A stretch of DNA of 64,000 bases from Protula sp. h YS-2021 (taxonomy: Eukaryota; Annelida; Polychaeta; Sabellida; Serpulidae), in the NCBI GenBank assembly GCA_949752745.1, contig OX457031.1, forward strand, positions 41,575,502 to 41,639,501, read 5' to 3'. The translations under genes were made by a program, and so were the position numbers. Every line of letters starts with the position of its first letter. Position 1 is the first letter of the stretch. Positions 48,389-56,500 of the stretch are shown here, in pieces. A model generated the notes under the pieces. That model had not been told where the DNA came from. It worked only from the letters and a program-made list of their open reading frames with translations, and did not search any database.

Positions 48389-50509
48389 CTTATATATTGC
48401 CTCATTATCTTCAAATTACAGTTTATGGTCAAAACTGGGCTTTTCAGATTTAAATTATTGTACTATTGTATCTCCAAATCGTAGGTATCAGAACCCAGCC
48501 ACGATAATAATTGGTGAGAAAACATCGTGTACAATAATAAGTGCACCCGCGGAATTGACGCAGGAAGATATAAGGGCTGCAAAAGGAGCCATGTATGAAC
48601 CAGTGGCGGAACTCTCCGTTGCCACTAAGCAAAAAAAGTCATCGAGAGTTTCTACCAAGGGAAAAATAAAAAAGGTAAAATATGTTTACTTATTTTCACT
48701 AGGGTCAGTTTTGTACTTAGTTAATTTAAAATTGGGACTGAAAGTCCCAAGGAGGTGTTTAATTTTCACACATTCCGTATGTTTTTTTCCCTTTTTTGTT
48801 CGTCTACTTTTGGTAACCACGCTTCTCCTCAAATTCAACAAACCGCTAAAGCTACGAAAACGAAACTTGGCACGCATATAGTGGGCCACGAAGCCTCGGA
48901 AAAAATGAACCTATGACGTCATTGTCGACGTGTTATGACGTCATAAAGTTTTTAAACCTAAACATTTCGAAAGTAGTTAGAGCAATTTTGACATCATTGT
49001 TTGCATCCAAACCCTGTAATACGTTAGATACTTTATATAACTCGGTGAGCTGGAGCTCAAGGTCATATTTCAAGGTCAAAAAAGCAGATAACGGTAACAG
49101 ATAGAGCGATTTGACCTTTTCGACTTTCATGCCGTTTACAGGATAAATACGATATATCTCCGTGACCTTGACCTCAAGGTCACATTTTCGAGTCAAAAAG
49201 AGGAAGTTGTCACTTATCTCAAAAGGGCAAGACATTTTCGACCTCTAGGCCGTTTAACACAACAAAGACGATATAACTAGGTGACCTTAACGTCGGAAGG
49301 TATCACTAACTCGAAAACGATAAGAGCGTAGAAGACGACAATTACGATTTATCTCGCTGAAATTCACCTCAGTGCCAATTTCATGTAAAAAATGTCAGTT
49401 GTGGTCAATTTTATGGTGTTATGGAGTTTTAAAGCTTAATATTTCGAAATGTATTGCTTCTTGAGCTTCGGTGTAACATGCATTAGGCTATTTGTGTTTA
49501 TGGAGGATGTCTTCGGTAACAAATTTTCTCCATGAGATCCCAAGGGTATATTTCAGTACTCGGTAGCAAAATCGGTCGAGTTCATATATTAAAAGATATA
49601 CAAAAACTGATTAATTCTTAAATCTTATTCCTTAACAAAATTATGAAATACATATTGGATTGATATAATTGAAAGAAGCCAAATCTTTACTTATGCCATA
49701 TAAGTGCAAAAATGTTTTTATGTGTTAAATATCTTGCACATTCATTGTTTAAAAAATGCTGAATTAAACTCATGAAATTAAAACATAGCTATTCGTTAAA
49801 ACAATGTTATGATACCATATAACACAAGGCCATTATTTACCAGATTTACCCAAGGGCGTCCAGCTCGAAAACAAGATTAATCCTTGCAAGCAATAACGTG
49901 GAAATAGAATGCACCTTGTGGGAACCGCACTCGAAAAATGCTTTGACAGAAGGAAATGACTTAACTCTCTATGACGTGCGTGTCACAGAAGGTGGGCTAG
50001 AAACCATGACAGGATCATTCCTGGAGGTAAAGTTTGACAGAATACTATATGATAATGAGTGTGTCTCAATTCATATATTCACAATCAACTACGTGTCTGA
50101 ATTCTTAAATTCACAATCAACTATGCAGTCCGTCACACAGTTCTAGCCTATTTTATATAAACTATTGTAATGGTAACAAATACTTTCTTTAATAATATCC
50201 GTTTTCTTCACACTATGACAACATATTCAAAAATCTTAAAGAACGTGCTTTAATGTATAATATATGCTGACCCTTTTTCATCATTTCCTGTAGGAAACAG
50301 AAGCTCCTACTGAAATTCAGCATGTCACAGGCACAGTAATTGGCACTGGGTTGGAAGGTGATAAGCCTGCAATTACTGTCACTCTTGAGGATGGCCAGGA
50401 GGAAGATTATGTGTGCAGCTACCCTTTTCTCGAATTACACACATTACCAGTTAAGGTCAATCTGGAAATAACCAACGGTATAGTGACGGGCATCGATGCA
50501 ACAGAATAG
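33618..50509 (+). CDS. Spliced OB-fold-like protein carried by the transposon
   Basis: Exons by my model: an ATG at 33618-33620 followed directly by GTGAGT, then 48024-48247, 48485-48674, 49844-50026 and 50294-50509. The four downstream exons have AG/GT borders and agreeing phases. With the ATG they total 816 nt (271 aa). Residues 2 to about 100 look like an OB fold: alternating beta-strand pattern and an ADKTGS turn similar to that in RPA/SOSS-B single-strand DNA binders. A Lys/Ser-rich linker ends at about residue 139. The C-terminal half (TLWEP, LYDVRV) may be a second OB-like domain. I infer a single-strand DNA-binding helper for rolling-circle transposition; plant Helitrons carry RPA-like genes. 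The Rep-helicase frame would lie inside its first, 14.4-kb intron. The downstream exons are well supported. The distant ATG exon is a hypothesis; a start inside 47939-48023 or a splice from the Rep-helicase frame is the alternative. Confidence 0.6.
33621..34392. other. Transposon interior left of the nested element
   Basis: No gene. It has a G run near 33730 and a poly-T run at 33979-34005. A 37-bp sequence at 34308-34344 recurs with about six changes at 36670-36706. Confidence 0.45.
34393..35684. repeat. Nested minisatellite element with GTCCCCCGCCGG termini
   Basis: GTCCCCCGCCGG at 34393 is matched inverted by CCGGCGGGGGAC ending at 35684. After the left palindrome come ATATAG and a TGTCCGTC tract. 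About seven tandem monomers follow (about 140-170 bp each, with AATGAGTTTGTTAACACACTC and CGGCCCAAGGACATTGG cores). Monomer cores resemble those of the 61163-61750 element. The layout resembles the pearl-type tandem-repeat elements of bivalves. Confidence 0.7.
35930..40310. repeat. Satellite of about 11-bp units (ACACATACAGK), about 4.4 kb
   Basis: Hundreds of degenerate units of the form CATACAG(G/T)ACA, usually 11 bp apart with frequent 10- and 12-bp variants. A SINE interrupts it at about 37990-38232, and a 50-bp non-satellite patch lies near 36660-36715. The many short open frames on both strands (Thr/His/Tyr-rich on plus, Cys/Met/Val-rich on minus) come from the repeat and are not genes. 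Confidence 0.9.
37990..38232 (+). mobile_element. tRNA-derived SINE inside the satellite
   Basis: A-box-like TGGCCTAGTGG at 38001-38011 and B-box-like GGTTCAAACCC at 38045-38055, then a non-tRNA body of about 150 bp ending in an AATAC-rich tail that merges with the satellite. The ends are approximate because the satellite hides any target duplication. The head differs from that of the SINE at 15618. Confidence 0.75.
40340..40500 (-). repeat. Inverted copy of the Rep-helicase start region (left arm)
   Basis: The reverse complement of this stretch aligns at roughly 80 percent (by eye) to 40800-40948, including the ATG and the next 12 or so codons. The minus-strand frame starting at 40380 reads MGDSLAQY-LAIG-like, against MGDSLEQY-LAIG in the plus-strand gene at 40904. 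The two arms are about 300 bp apart and point head to head. Confidence 0.8.
40511..40903. other. Spacer and right arm upstream of the Rep-helicase gene
   Basis: Contains a good splice-acceptor-like TTTTTGTCTGATTACAG ending at 40600, which could receive the 33620 donor, then unremarkable AT-rich DNA and the right arm of the inverted repeat (40800-40948). Confidence 0.4.
40904..47938 (+). CDS. Helentron Rep-helicase-endonuclease polyprotein with 2A motif and C76/OTU-like protease
   Basis: One uninterrupted 2344-residue frame. Order: a basic leader and a hydrophobic stretch (54-69), then a 2A motif DVELNPGP at 71-78. A cysteine-protease-like region follows with GRQC (C107) and FDPH (D230, H232), resembling C76/OTU peptidases, and a degenerate second copy at about 496-549. 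Then a C-x2-C cluster (615-667), a DUF6570-like region (about 680-745) and the Helitron N-terminal region. The HUH Rep motif is HDH (H1104, H1106) with paired tyrosines Y1285 and Y1289. The PIF1-family helicase has Walker A GAGFGKS (1646-1652), Walker B VDE (1736-1738), GDLYQLPP and HRSQGET. The APE-like endonuclease (about 2115-2330) has N2123, GDFN (2257-2260) and SDH (2318-2320). It should nick, unwind and transfer one strand in rolling-circle transposition. The Glu expected in the endonuclease ETxL motif is Q2150. The intact frame suggests recent activity. Confidence 0.93.
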   Translation: MGDSLEQYRLAIGNYLQYKRRSLAKKHKKSKDVDPNKIHKACTSQGISTDQMGFYTIVLLLLCILLILAYDVELNPGPREFENICCTQGSFHQGSSCFSDLSRGRQCVANSLVSILYTAIKAPSDWQKEDIDSILQYGDSLYVTVLPKAGDIYLLPTELPFNIQLRDQQYYITYHESITGVIQLPDQVSVLGPDLGSALKRSLSGQGAILIRSQAGIGIMQSNNKYFIFDPHSRNSSGAVCATGKSVVLRFQSFESILSFLNNTEMSGNVQFEITPITFSHHTASSYSKLHTCIDCSFGEEASPSSKFSFSASENPLASHLVAENTSCSATSCVQTNLHFPPRISNLYSQNTQSTQSRKRFAESNKEFGEDNFLPKQKYFKTTGNRATQIENFISSTIGFSYNPEVVKVPKIPHLASFLFATEKTFCEWDETDLTNIERTCNILMKTNLVKVIAKDVFEIVVHAFDCYKHIQAKTVLTVHNAISLDSQLSLALQMSYVLIETDESTIMALKTKKGKYILGMSTQENSFSAKYEYSCCKSFFDLCHLIKKCVLGQNEICRLYPVFIRVIGVSRYKTLKRKQGFELECFQKYDNKMYLGDTCEKILKEFEQNLNFSCEYVCTVCEQMWFKECLNDVKKLSTQHKDIFLMADMNIRSFDGVKYICKTCLCAVNRDKIPSLCARNGMFFNDLPPELESLTELEERLVASRLPFMQIRGAGPMNQYRIHGNVINVEANADKTITKLPRNVEESFVIPVQLKRKLSYKHSYIFQNIRPAAVWKAAEYLVRNSEFQENLELKTDWCSEFMRSIDHILPDNQASTSEKSTLSDSDSNDEEEITNNNPRSVSGNNDTLLAPSYFEYDCNKILMFAPGEGQKPLGLFKDVDSEYLAFPKIFAGKRRTDNKLRQTNVSYSAICKWELRNRDRRCAKNIANIFFKFRKLQIKHVLDKSNIAIRRVSNTSVSAGCLKSLDGIKQICALDEGYKIFRSLKTSPAYWEHVKRDMFAMIRQKGFPSFFMTFSSADMQWWDLQTALARINLNENWDKNNVIEQPWGKRAQLLKGDPITTVRHYHRRRRLFQHKILEGPAKPIGVITDYMYRFETQQRGSLHDHGLYYVSNCPVYGKHSDKDICEFIDRYVTCKRNHEFITVQVHKCAKKTCYKLPSSDCRFNFPKFPMPKTVILQPVRKSEYTKEQMNELKQNYTKIRKTLKTLKDYEIDTNTSAFDFIKSLGLSYDEYIASVRFSLNAPTVFLQRKVCEIYINNYNPILLSAWSANMDIQYCLDPYSVVQYIVKYVCKGQRGISALMEKALKRSKTEGQSIPSQVRNMGNIWTNQTEIPVQECIAYLLNLPFRKCSTSFVFVNSSPPNERAGLLKPRETILKMEDDDEDVFSDNMIKRYSRRPTSLSSWCLAQFATCLTRSYAYNYHTVGNDGLLKETLSDTDDETETDIQAPQQGHEQNVYLIDKFKYKVCKRKILRYVKYSKEKDPDNYYREQFFLFFPWTNENDYLKYGHTHKSAYHKVQDTIVKNYKLYHSEENVEKIAGQIENELLFYDTDRNSISETDSSDDETEEKYICFDPGKRLSDIVDINMETECTTPYQSSKQLTISGCIPANKYHDLVRSLNKEQKLYFDHVMCWFSTKHHPLFNFVTSGAGFGKSYLLKAVYQGLIRLFSQQSLGEELNEMTILMVAFTGKASFNVSGNTIHSTFCIPVSQNLRIYKPLSSSVLNTYQAKYSRVKVLIVDEISMVSNALLRYIDLRLRDIKSNNKVFGGLSVICFGDLYQLPPTHYGYVFTDINKFEDSNYLEDTNIWRNNFKMYELTEMMRQRDDANFAKLLNRLRVGCHTEEDIRVLKTRTINAVEDNRLSYMPHLFYSNKSINEHNSKIFNQIVSQKFISTAFDTVCGSASKHVRKLLLKKAAALESKQTGGMLLNLELAEGLRYDLTMNIACSDGLANSTTGILKYVDFRGDNKSRPSILWFEFDSELIGRSQRQKYTHLFTRNINKTWTPVFESSVEFQVEKFMNNKILRRQFPVRGSSAKSIHRSQGETLATYVIDLSTKTKIAAIHYVGLSRATSLNSLNILNLYEQNIFVDSRINTEMARLQNCIETTCLSFTPSKNLKDCNSIIFHNVQSLRRYIKDIAHDTNVLASDVFIAAQTRLKPCDSDIDYEIPGFTVHRFDYAFPNNTTSPYGMAIYIKNNVLISHLKTQKDTSGNQICSFTVHNPYDIDIVSVYRSPSSNISEMFQLLSRTSLTQSRNPGVVIGDFNINALDKSSSSLKLLTKFLNNFHLANKLPTTYRNTLIDHIWTNLRQDVYIVSSLESYFSDHKSVFISFLTKHAIFELLLFQKRVI
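41114..41137 (+). other. 2A-type ribosome-skipping motif
   Basis: Encodes DVELNPGP (residues 71-78), a perfect D-(V/I)-E-x-N-P-G-P, preceded by a Leu/Ile-rich stretch as in active 2A peptides. The predicted break lies between G77 and P78 and would release a 77-residue leader. Confidence 0.85.
48272..48384. repeat. (CA)n(TA)n compound microsatellite
   Basis: About 48 bp of CA units followed by about 64 bp of TA units, in an intron of the OB-fold-like gene. Confidence 0.95.
48675..49843. other. Third intron of the OB-fold-like gene
   Basis: No coding sequence. Includes a perfect 8-bp hairpin TTGGGACT-GAA-AGTCCCAA (48732-48750). A region rich in GACCTTGACCTCAAGGTCA-like words (about 49055-49300) follows, probably a degraded repeat element. 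Confidence 0.5.
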
Positions 50510-51010
50510 ACGTTTCCTAGTTTGACCACTTATAAACTGAACGTTAACACGGCAAATGTGAACGGTTGACTAGGAGCCACAGAGAGCATTTTACTCAAGT
50601 TTTGTTACACATACATAACCAACGATGTAGTGACGTGCATTGATGTAACAGAATAGGCGTTTCCTATTTTGGTAACTCATAAACTGAACATTAACATGGC
50701 AAATAACCGGTTGAGTATGAGACAGCATTTTACTCAAGTTTTGTTATACATACATAACCATCGGTGTAGCAACGGGCATTGATACAACAGAATACACATT
50801 TCATATTTTTAAGATCGCAAATGTGAACGGTTGAGTATGAACCAGACAGCATTTTACTCCAGTTTTGTTATACATACTCAGGTTTTGTTATACACAAATA
50901 ACCACCGGTATTTTGGCAACTCAAGAACTGAAAATTAACACGGCAAATGTGAACGGTTGACTTTGAGCCACAGAGAGCTTTTTACTCAAGTTTTGTTATG
51001 AATAAAGTTG
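50470..51010 (+). repeat. Four tandem units spanning the end of the CDS and its 3' UTR
   Basis: Units start at about 50470, 50616, 50753 and 50899 with ATAACCA(A/T/C)CG, and carry ACTGAAC(G/A)TTAACA and TTTTACTCAAGTTTTG blocks. The first unit includes the last 13 or so codons and the stop of the OB-fold-like gene. Unit lengths are about 110-145 bp. Confidence 0.75.
51001..51006 (+). terminator. AATAAA polyadenylation signal near the transposon's right end
   Basis: AATAAA lies about 490 bp after the OB-fold-like stop and 120 bp before the insertion boundary. It is placed to serve transcripts that cross the whole element. Confidence 0.5.
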
Positions 51011-51097
51011 TAAAAGGAATAGAATATTTGTTTCTTTATCCAACTTGACTCTCTTATACAACTCCCTTCAATTACATGTGTATATTTTGGTAGAACA

Positions 51098-51106
51098 TGG
51101 CCTTCC
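51098..51106. repeat. Right internal inverted repeat of the transposon
   Basis: TGGCCTTCC is the reverse complement of the first nine bases of the left end. It sits 19 bp inside the right boundary, an asymmetric placement like that described for Helentron/Helitron2 ends. Confidence 0.65.
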
Positions 51107-51125
51107 ACCGATGCTTTTAGCCTAG

Positions 51126-52691
51126 TTTTAAAATTCTGGCACAGGTGATTCTTTACACTGAGGTAGCAAAAGCGAAAGTAGATCTCCTGCATACAGCTCC
51201 TAACCAGACCTGATATATCGACATTATAGAGATAGCGTCTCAACACCTGCAGAGGGCGGGCGGATGGGGGTGGGAATGCAGTTATGTGTGTTGTTATTTT
51301 TATATGTATAGAATGTGCTGAACAATGTAAACGTGCTTTAATGTTCGGTTTAGTTTTTATTATATTTTTTTTTATTTATTTATTTATTTATTGCTTCAAA
51401 AGTGACTGATAAGACTTTGTGGCAAGAAAAATGATAATGACAGATTGAAATTGTGAGTGGCCGCTAGAAAAGAACCATGGCAAATTGCAAAATGACACAT
51501 TTTGAAATTTGGTAAAACTTAGGCCGGATTCTTTTGAAATTTAACACATGGATAAAACACATATCGAAGGTATGCAGGATCATATTTTTATTTGAATTCA
51601 TGAAATAACTTGACTGCGTCTCGAGGAGTACGTCTATCCCCCGTGGTGGATATGGTTTGTGTAAGGCTTTAGCGTGTTGACTACGCAAAATTTAAAAGTG
51701 GAAGGATAGGTAGACGTAGTGTCTAACATTAAACGAATCAATCCATTAACCAGTAGGCGCGTGAGACTGTCGTAGGTACGCTAAGTACAGCGCCGATTAT
51801 GAAAAATCCGCCATTTTGTCAAGCCCATCCGGAAAATTCTTGATCACTGCACTGTGGAAGGTCCCAGGGAACCCGTGTGCAGAATTTGAAACGACTCCAT
51901 CCATTTTTGTGGCCTGTAGGCGCGTGAGACTGATGTATATACGCCAGTCCAGTGCCAATTTTCAAAAGTCCGCCATTTTGTCAATTTTTTTCGATCCGGA
52001 AAATCCATGGTCACTGCACTGCGGAAGGGTCCAGAGAAGCCGTGTACAAAATGTGAAACGAATTCGTCTATTAATGTGGCCTGTAGGCGGGTGAGACTGC
52101 TGTATATATGCTAAGTCCAGTGCCGATTTTCAAAAGTCCGCCATTTTGTCAATTTTTGCCCAATGCGGAAAATTCTTGGTCACTGCACTGCGGAAGGTTC
52201 CAGAGAAGCCGTGTACAAAATTTGAAACGAATCTGTCTATTAATGTGGCCTGTAGACGCGTGAGACTGCCGTATATACCCTAAGGCCAGTGCCAATTTCA
52301 AAAGTCCGCCATTTTGTCAATTTTTTTCCGATCCGGAAAATTCTTGGTCATTGCACTGTGGAAGGGTCCAGAGAAGCCGTGTACAAAATTTGAAACGAAT
52401 CCATGTACTAATGTGGCCTGTAGGCGCGTGAGACTGCCGTATATACGCTAAGTCCAGTGCCGATTTTCAAAAGTCCGCCATTTTGTCAATTTTTGCCGGA
52501 TCCGGAAAATTCTTGGTCATTGCACTGCGGAAGGGTCCAGAGAAACCGTGTACAAAATTTGAAACGAATCCATGTATTAATGTGGCCTGTAGGAGCGTGA
52601 GACTGAAGCGTGACAGACGGACAGACAGACGGCAGGACAGACGGACAGACCGAAAAGTTCAAAACTATATCCCTCCGTTCCACGGGGGATA
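51126..52691 (+). repeat. 3.3-kb tandem unit copy 3, right part, ending in a complete minisatellite element
   Basis: Continues unit 3 from the split T run. The minisatellite element (51635-52691) begins TATCCCCCGTGG, carries several monomers of about 165 bp, then a GACAGACGGACAG tract, and ends CCACGGGGGATA, the exact inverted match of its start. Units 1 and 2 stop partway through this element. Confidence 0.8.
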
Positions 52692-53586
52692 ATGACAAAA
52701 TGTATAATTTTTTCGATTATCGAAAAATCTCTTACACGGATAGAGCACATATTGCAGATGTCCTACTTTGTAATTTGGTTCGGATTCATGAAAAATTTTC
52801 AAAATAATAGTATTTTGAAATTTAGTGAAACTTCGCGTTTTTGGTCTAACTTTGCGTAAATGGACGTGACTATGTCTTCAAAATTATTTTTTTTATTTTT
52901 TTTTCATTTCACACGTGGATAAAGCAGACTGAAAGTTGACAAAACAACTTTTTTTTTCAAATATAAAACTGGGCTTTCGTCGAAATTTTAAAAATGTGAA
53001 ACTAATAAAATTTTGAAAAACGTGATGAAAATTCTTTTTAAGAGATTGATTGATTGATTGATTTATAATAATGGTTTATAAAAATAATGAAAGCAACAGA
53101 AGTATGGCACTTTGCAAACTGATTTTACCATCTATTATACAGGTCATCCTCTTTATACGAGGGTTGTGTTTGTCTTTAGTCTCTAGTCTTTTTTTATTTT
53201 GCAATAGAACACGAATAAAAAAGAAAAAGCAGGTATGTCAGGAATGTTCCTAAAACGTGGCAATGGGAAAATACTCAAGAGATTGAAGGACGTTTCTATT
53301 ATCCAAAGCAAACTTCTGCGAAATCATTTACAATTTAAAACAACAATGACCAAGAGGGGAAACTTTGAAGAGATAATCATACAATCATAAAGCTGTTACG
53401 TGTCGTGCCAAAGCTCAGAGATAGGGATTTGCTTTGTTAAGCGAGAAACAGTTCCAGTTCTGCAAGATTAACCGATATCGCGACCTCCCCCACCCCCACC
53501 CCCACACTCTCGCCCCCCCCCCCCGCCCCACTCCCGGAACAAACGTCTGGTATTGGATACCAATCTGTGCCCTCTTGTTTTGCAGG
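52692..53586. other. Intergenic between the unit array and the TRIM gene
   Basis: AT-rich with a short (ATTG)n run near 53048-53064. On the minus strand an AATAAA (plus-strand TTTATT at 53193-53198) could serve the TRIM gene, about 390 bp past its stop. C-rich runs near 53490-53530 are simple sequence. No gene seen. Confidence 0.45.
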
Positions 53587-56500
53587 TTATGGTGTTTTCC
53601 ACTTGCGCCCTCCTTTGCCAAAAGGTGTTCTGAAACTTGCTTTCCTTGTGTCCCTAGGCGCACTCACAGAAGCCGGTTTAGAAATGTCCCTAGGCGCACT
53701 CACAGAAGCCGGTTTAGAAATGTCCCTAGGCGCACTCCCAGAAGCCGGTTTAGAAATGTCCCTAGGCGCACTCACAGAAGCCGGTTTAGAAATGTCCCTA
53801 GGCGCACTCACAGAAGTCGGTTTAGAAATGTCCCTAGGCGCACTCACAGAAGCCGGTTTAGAAATGTCCCTAGGCGCACTCACAGAAGCCGGTTTAGAAA
53901 TGTCCCTAGGCGCACTCACAGAAGCCGGTTTGGAAATGTCCCTAGGCGCACTCACAGAAGCCGGTTTAGAAATGTCCCTAGGCGCACTCACAGAAGCCGG
54001 TTTAGAAATGTCCCTAGGCGCACTCACAGAAGCCGGTTTAGAAAAGTCTGACAGCTGAGTGTTTCCTGCTGCCCTCAGCTCCAGTAAAATGGTATCCGGT
54101 TTTGTCTTTATCACAGGCTTAACACGTAATGACCCTGTTCCTAGGGACACTGGAGATTGTCTGTTTGGTTTTGTTTCATCTTTTTTCGTATCAAAAAGTA
54201 TTTGCTTGCGTTCACGCAGCGATAAGACGTGTTCCACTCCAATTTTGGCGACAGGCGACTGCCCCTTCTGGGAAGTACGCTCTTCTGTTACGACTGGAGA
54301 AAACCTCGAGTCTTTGTCACCGCGTGCACCGTCGTCCCGGTTTCCGCGCCGTTCCTCTTTCTCTTTCTTCTGTCGTATATTTTCCTGCGTGACGCGTCTA
54401 GGTTCGCTTGCGCGTGGCACTTTAACAGACTTGGTTGGGCACGCAGCTGGTTCCGAATCACTCCCGGTCCTTGTCGAACCAGCGTTAACACGTGCTTTCT
54501 CCTTACTTTCATTAAGCTTGCGAAAAGCTGATTTTGTTCTTAGTTGAATAGGCCTGGGCTCGTATATATCAAACGCTTTCACAAAGCTCCCATCCAAGAC
54601 AAGGAGGTTTCCCTCCTTATTAATCGTGATGGCTTGCGGCTTTTTTAAACCATCCTCTTTTGTAAGCACTGTCCACAGATAGTCGCCATTTTGGTCAAAT
54701 TGCATGACACAGCTGTGGTCCACATCCACTGCTAATATGTCACCGTTTTGGCGGTATGCCAATCCTGAGTACGTACTTGGTTCATCGAAAAGCTTCGGTG
54801 CAATCCGCGCCAAATACTGACCAGTTGAGCGAAAAATATGAAGGCTTCGATCTGAAACAGGGAAAATAGTTGGCGTTTTAGCGGTTTCGCAATTCGACTT
54901 CCAAAACTGTAGATTGAAAAATAACTGCAACTTACTACCATAACTTGGAGAGGGTGTACATGCGTGCAGGTGTTTCAGATACACCTGCTTGGCCGACGTG
55001 ACACAGATTTTGATGCGATTCTTTATATCATTACATATTTCATCACCCCATGAGATGGCTGTAATTTTGTTCAAAAAAGACGATAGATCAAAAAAATCAT
55101 ATTTACTGAGAGTACGACCAGTGGGGTATCCATATCTACATTAATGAGCGATTTTGATAAATCGAAACCAAAATATAACTTTGTGAGAGAAACTAACAAG
55201 ATTTCCGGATTAATAACGTTTCGGAAATGTGCACACAAACGTACACACGGAGACGACTGAAAGAAGGCAGGACAGCAGAGGAAATTCATAAGGCTAAATT
55301 AATTTGCCCGAAAAACTATCAAAAAACCATAATTATTGGGCCAAATAAAAGACATTCTAATGTACGCAAAATGCCATTTGCTCACACGAAGTGTGCAAAA
55401 TTAGCAAGTTTTACCCAAAAAAAAAAGAAGAAAATGTGAAAAAAATCTATTTTAAGACTGGTTAGTCCGGTTCTCTCTAACACTCTAAATATAAAATACT
55501 TACCTTCAAAATCTGAAATTACGAGGTCACCATTCACGTCGACTGCAATGCATTGTGGGAATTTCATGCGCTGATCCGGTGCTTTGAACTGGTGCTTGAT
55601 GTCGCCATCTTGTGAAAACAACGAGACCACGTGATTAACCGGATCCGTCACAAAAAGGCCCCTTCTGGAGCAAAAGAAGAGGCCCCAGGCACTGCCTAAA
55701 CCATTTGCAATTGTCTCTTTGATTTGGCCGTCGGAATTCAGTAAAAATACGCATTTTGACTCACGATCACTTACTGCAAACGTTGTTTCATTTATCGCGA
55801 CTATGTCCCAAGGACCAATAAACCCCGCGTTACTTTGTGTGGCTATTTGCGAGACCAGCCTTCCAGTGACAGTAAAAATTTTCACTTTTTGATTTATATC
55901 ATCCAAAATCATGACGTCACCTTTTTGATTTACGGCTATTGCGTTAGGAATACACCCCTTTTTGTCTGTGTCCAGTTTGACAGAAAAACTACGGTGATTA
56001 AGGGGCGTTACTTTGAAGTCTGGTTTACGGTGAGCTATATTTGGAATGCTCGCCGATTGTTCTGTTTTCAGTTCCGTTGCCATGGCGATGGAACCAAGAA
56101 ACTTCGAAAGAGTATCCGGACTGGGATATGCCTCTGGTGTTTGAAAAGTGAAGCAGTTCTTGCGATCTGTTTTAGCTGGTTCCTTTTGCGCTAAATATAA
56201 AAGATTATCTGTCACCTGGCTGCTCAGTTCGTGTACGTTTTGCGGATTCTCGCTTTTGCAGACATACGTCAACATATCATTGACGTCATGGAGTGTTTTT
56301 ACGACTTTCTCGTTCTTTTGAACCAGCGTGCGGAGTTTTGCTTTCTCTTGATTGTAATACTCCTCCAGGTTTTCTCGGTGAGTGGTGTACGCTTCAAAAA
56401 GCGAACGATTCACCTGTTCAAAAGCAGTTGCCAAAACTGAAAGTTGCTCATTCTTTTCCCTTTCATACACTTCGGCTTGTTGTGCAAGTATGAAGTTTTC

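Larger units (their letters stand above)
32795..51125 (+). mobile_element. 18.3-kb Helentron/Helitron2-like rolling-circle transposon, apparently full length
   Basis: The third 3.3-kb unit breaks at a T run (32789-32794) and resumes after 51125 in TTTTAAAATTCTGG. Units 1 and 2 have one continuous T run at this point (about 26182-26191 and 29488-29496), so both act as empty sites. Splitting a T run without a clear duplication fits the T-T insertion described for Helentrons. The left edge is an 11-bp perfect hairpin (32795-32820). Its first nine bases, GGAAGGCCA, recur inverted as TGGCCTTCC at 51098-51106, 19 bp inside the right edge. Inside are one intact Rep-helicase-endonuclease gene, one spliced OB-fold-like gene and an AATAAA signal near the right end. 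The family name is inferred from domains and ends. Part of the interior (satellite, SINE, minisatellite element) is probably later growth. Confidence 0.8.

Noticed and set aside
53434..54058. Plus-strand frames of 205 and 163 codons across the 36-bp repeat
   Set aside because: They are antisense readings of the TRIM gene's DISKPASVSAPR repeat, whose unit length is a multiple of three and keeps all frames open.
54059..54547. Plus-strand 162-codon frame
   Set aside because: Antisense to the third TRIM exon, which has the consistent splice phases and domain content.
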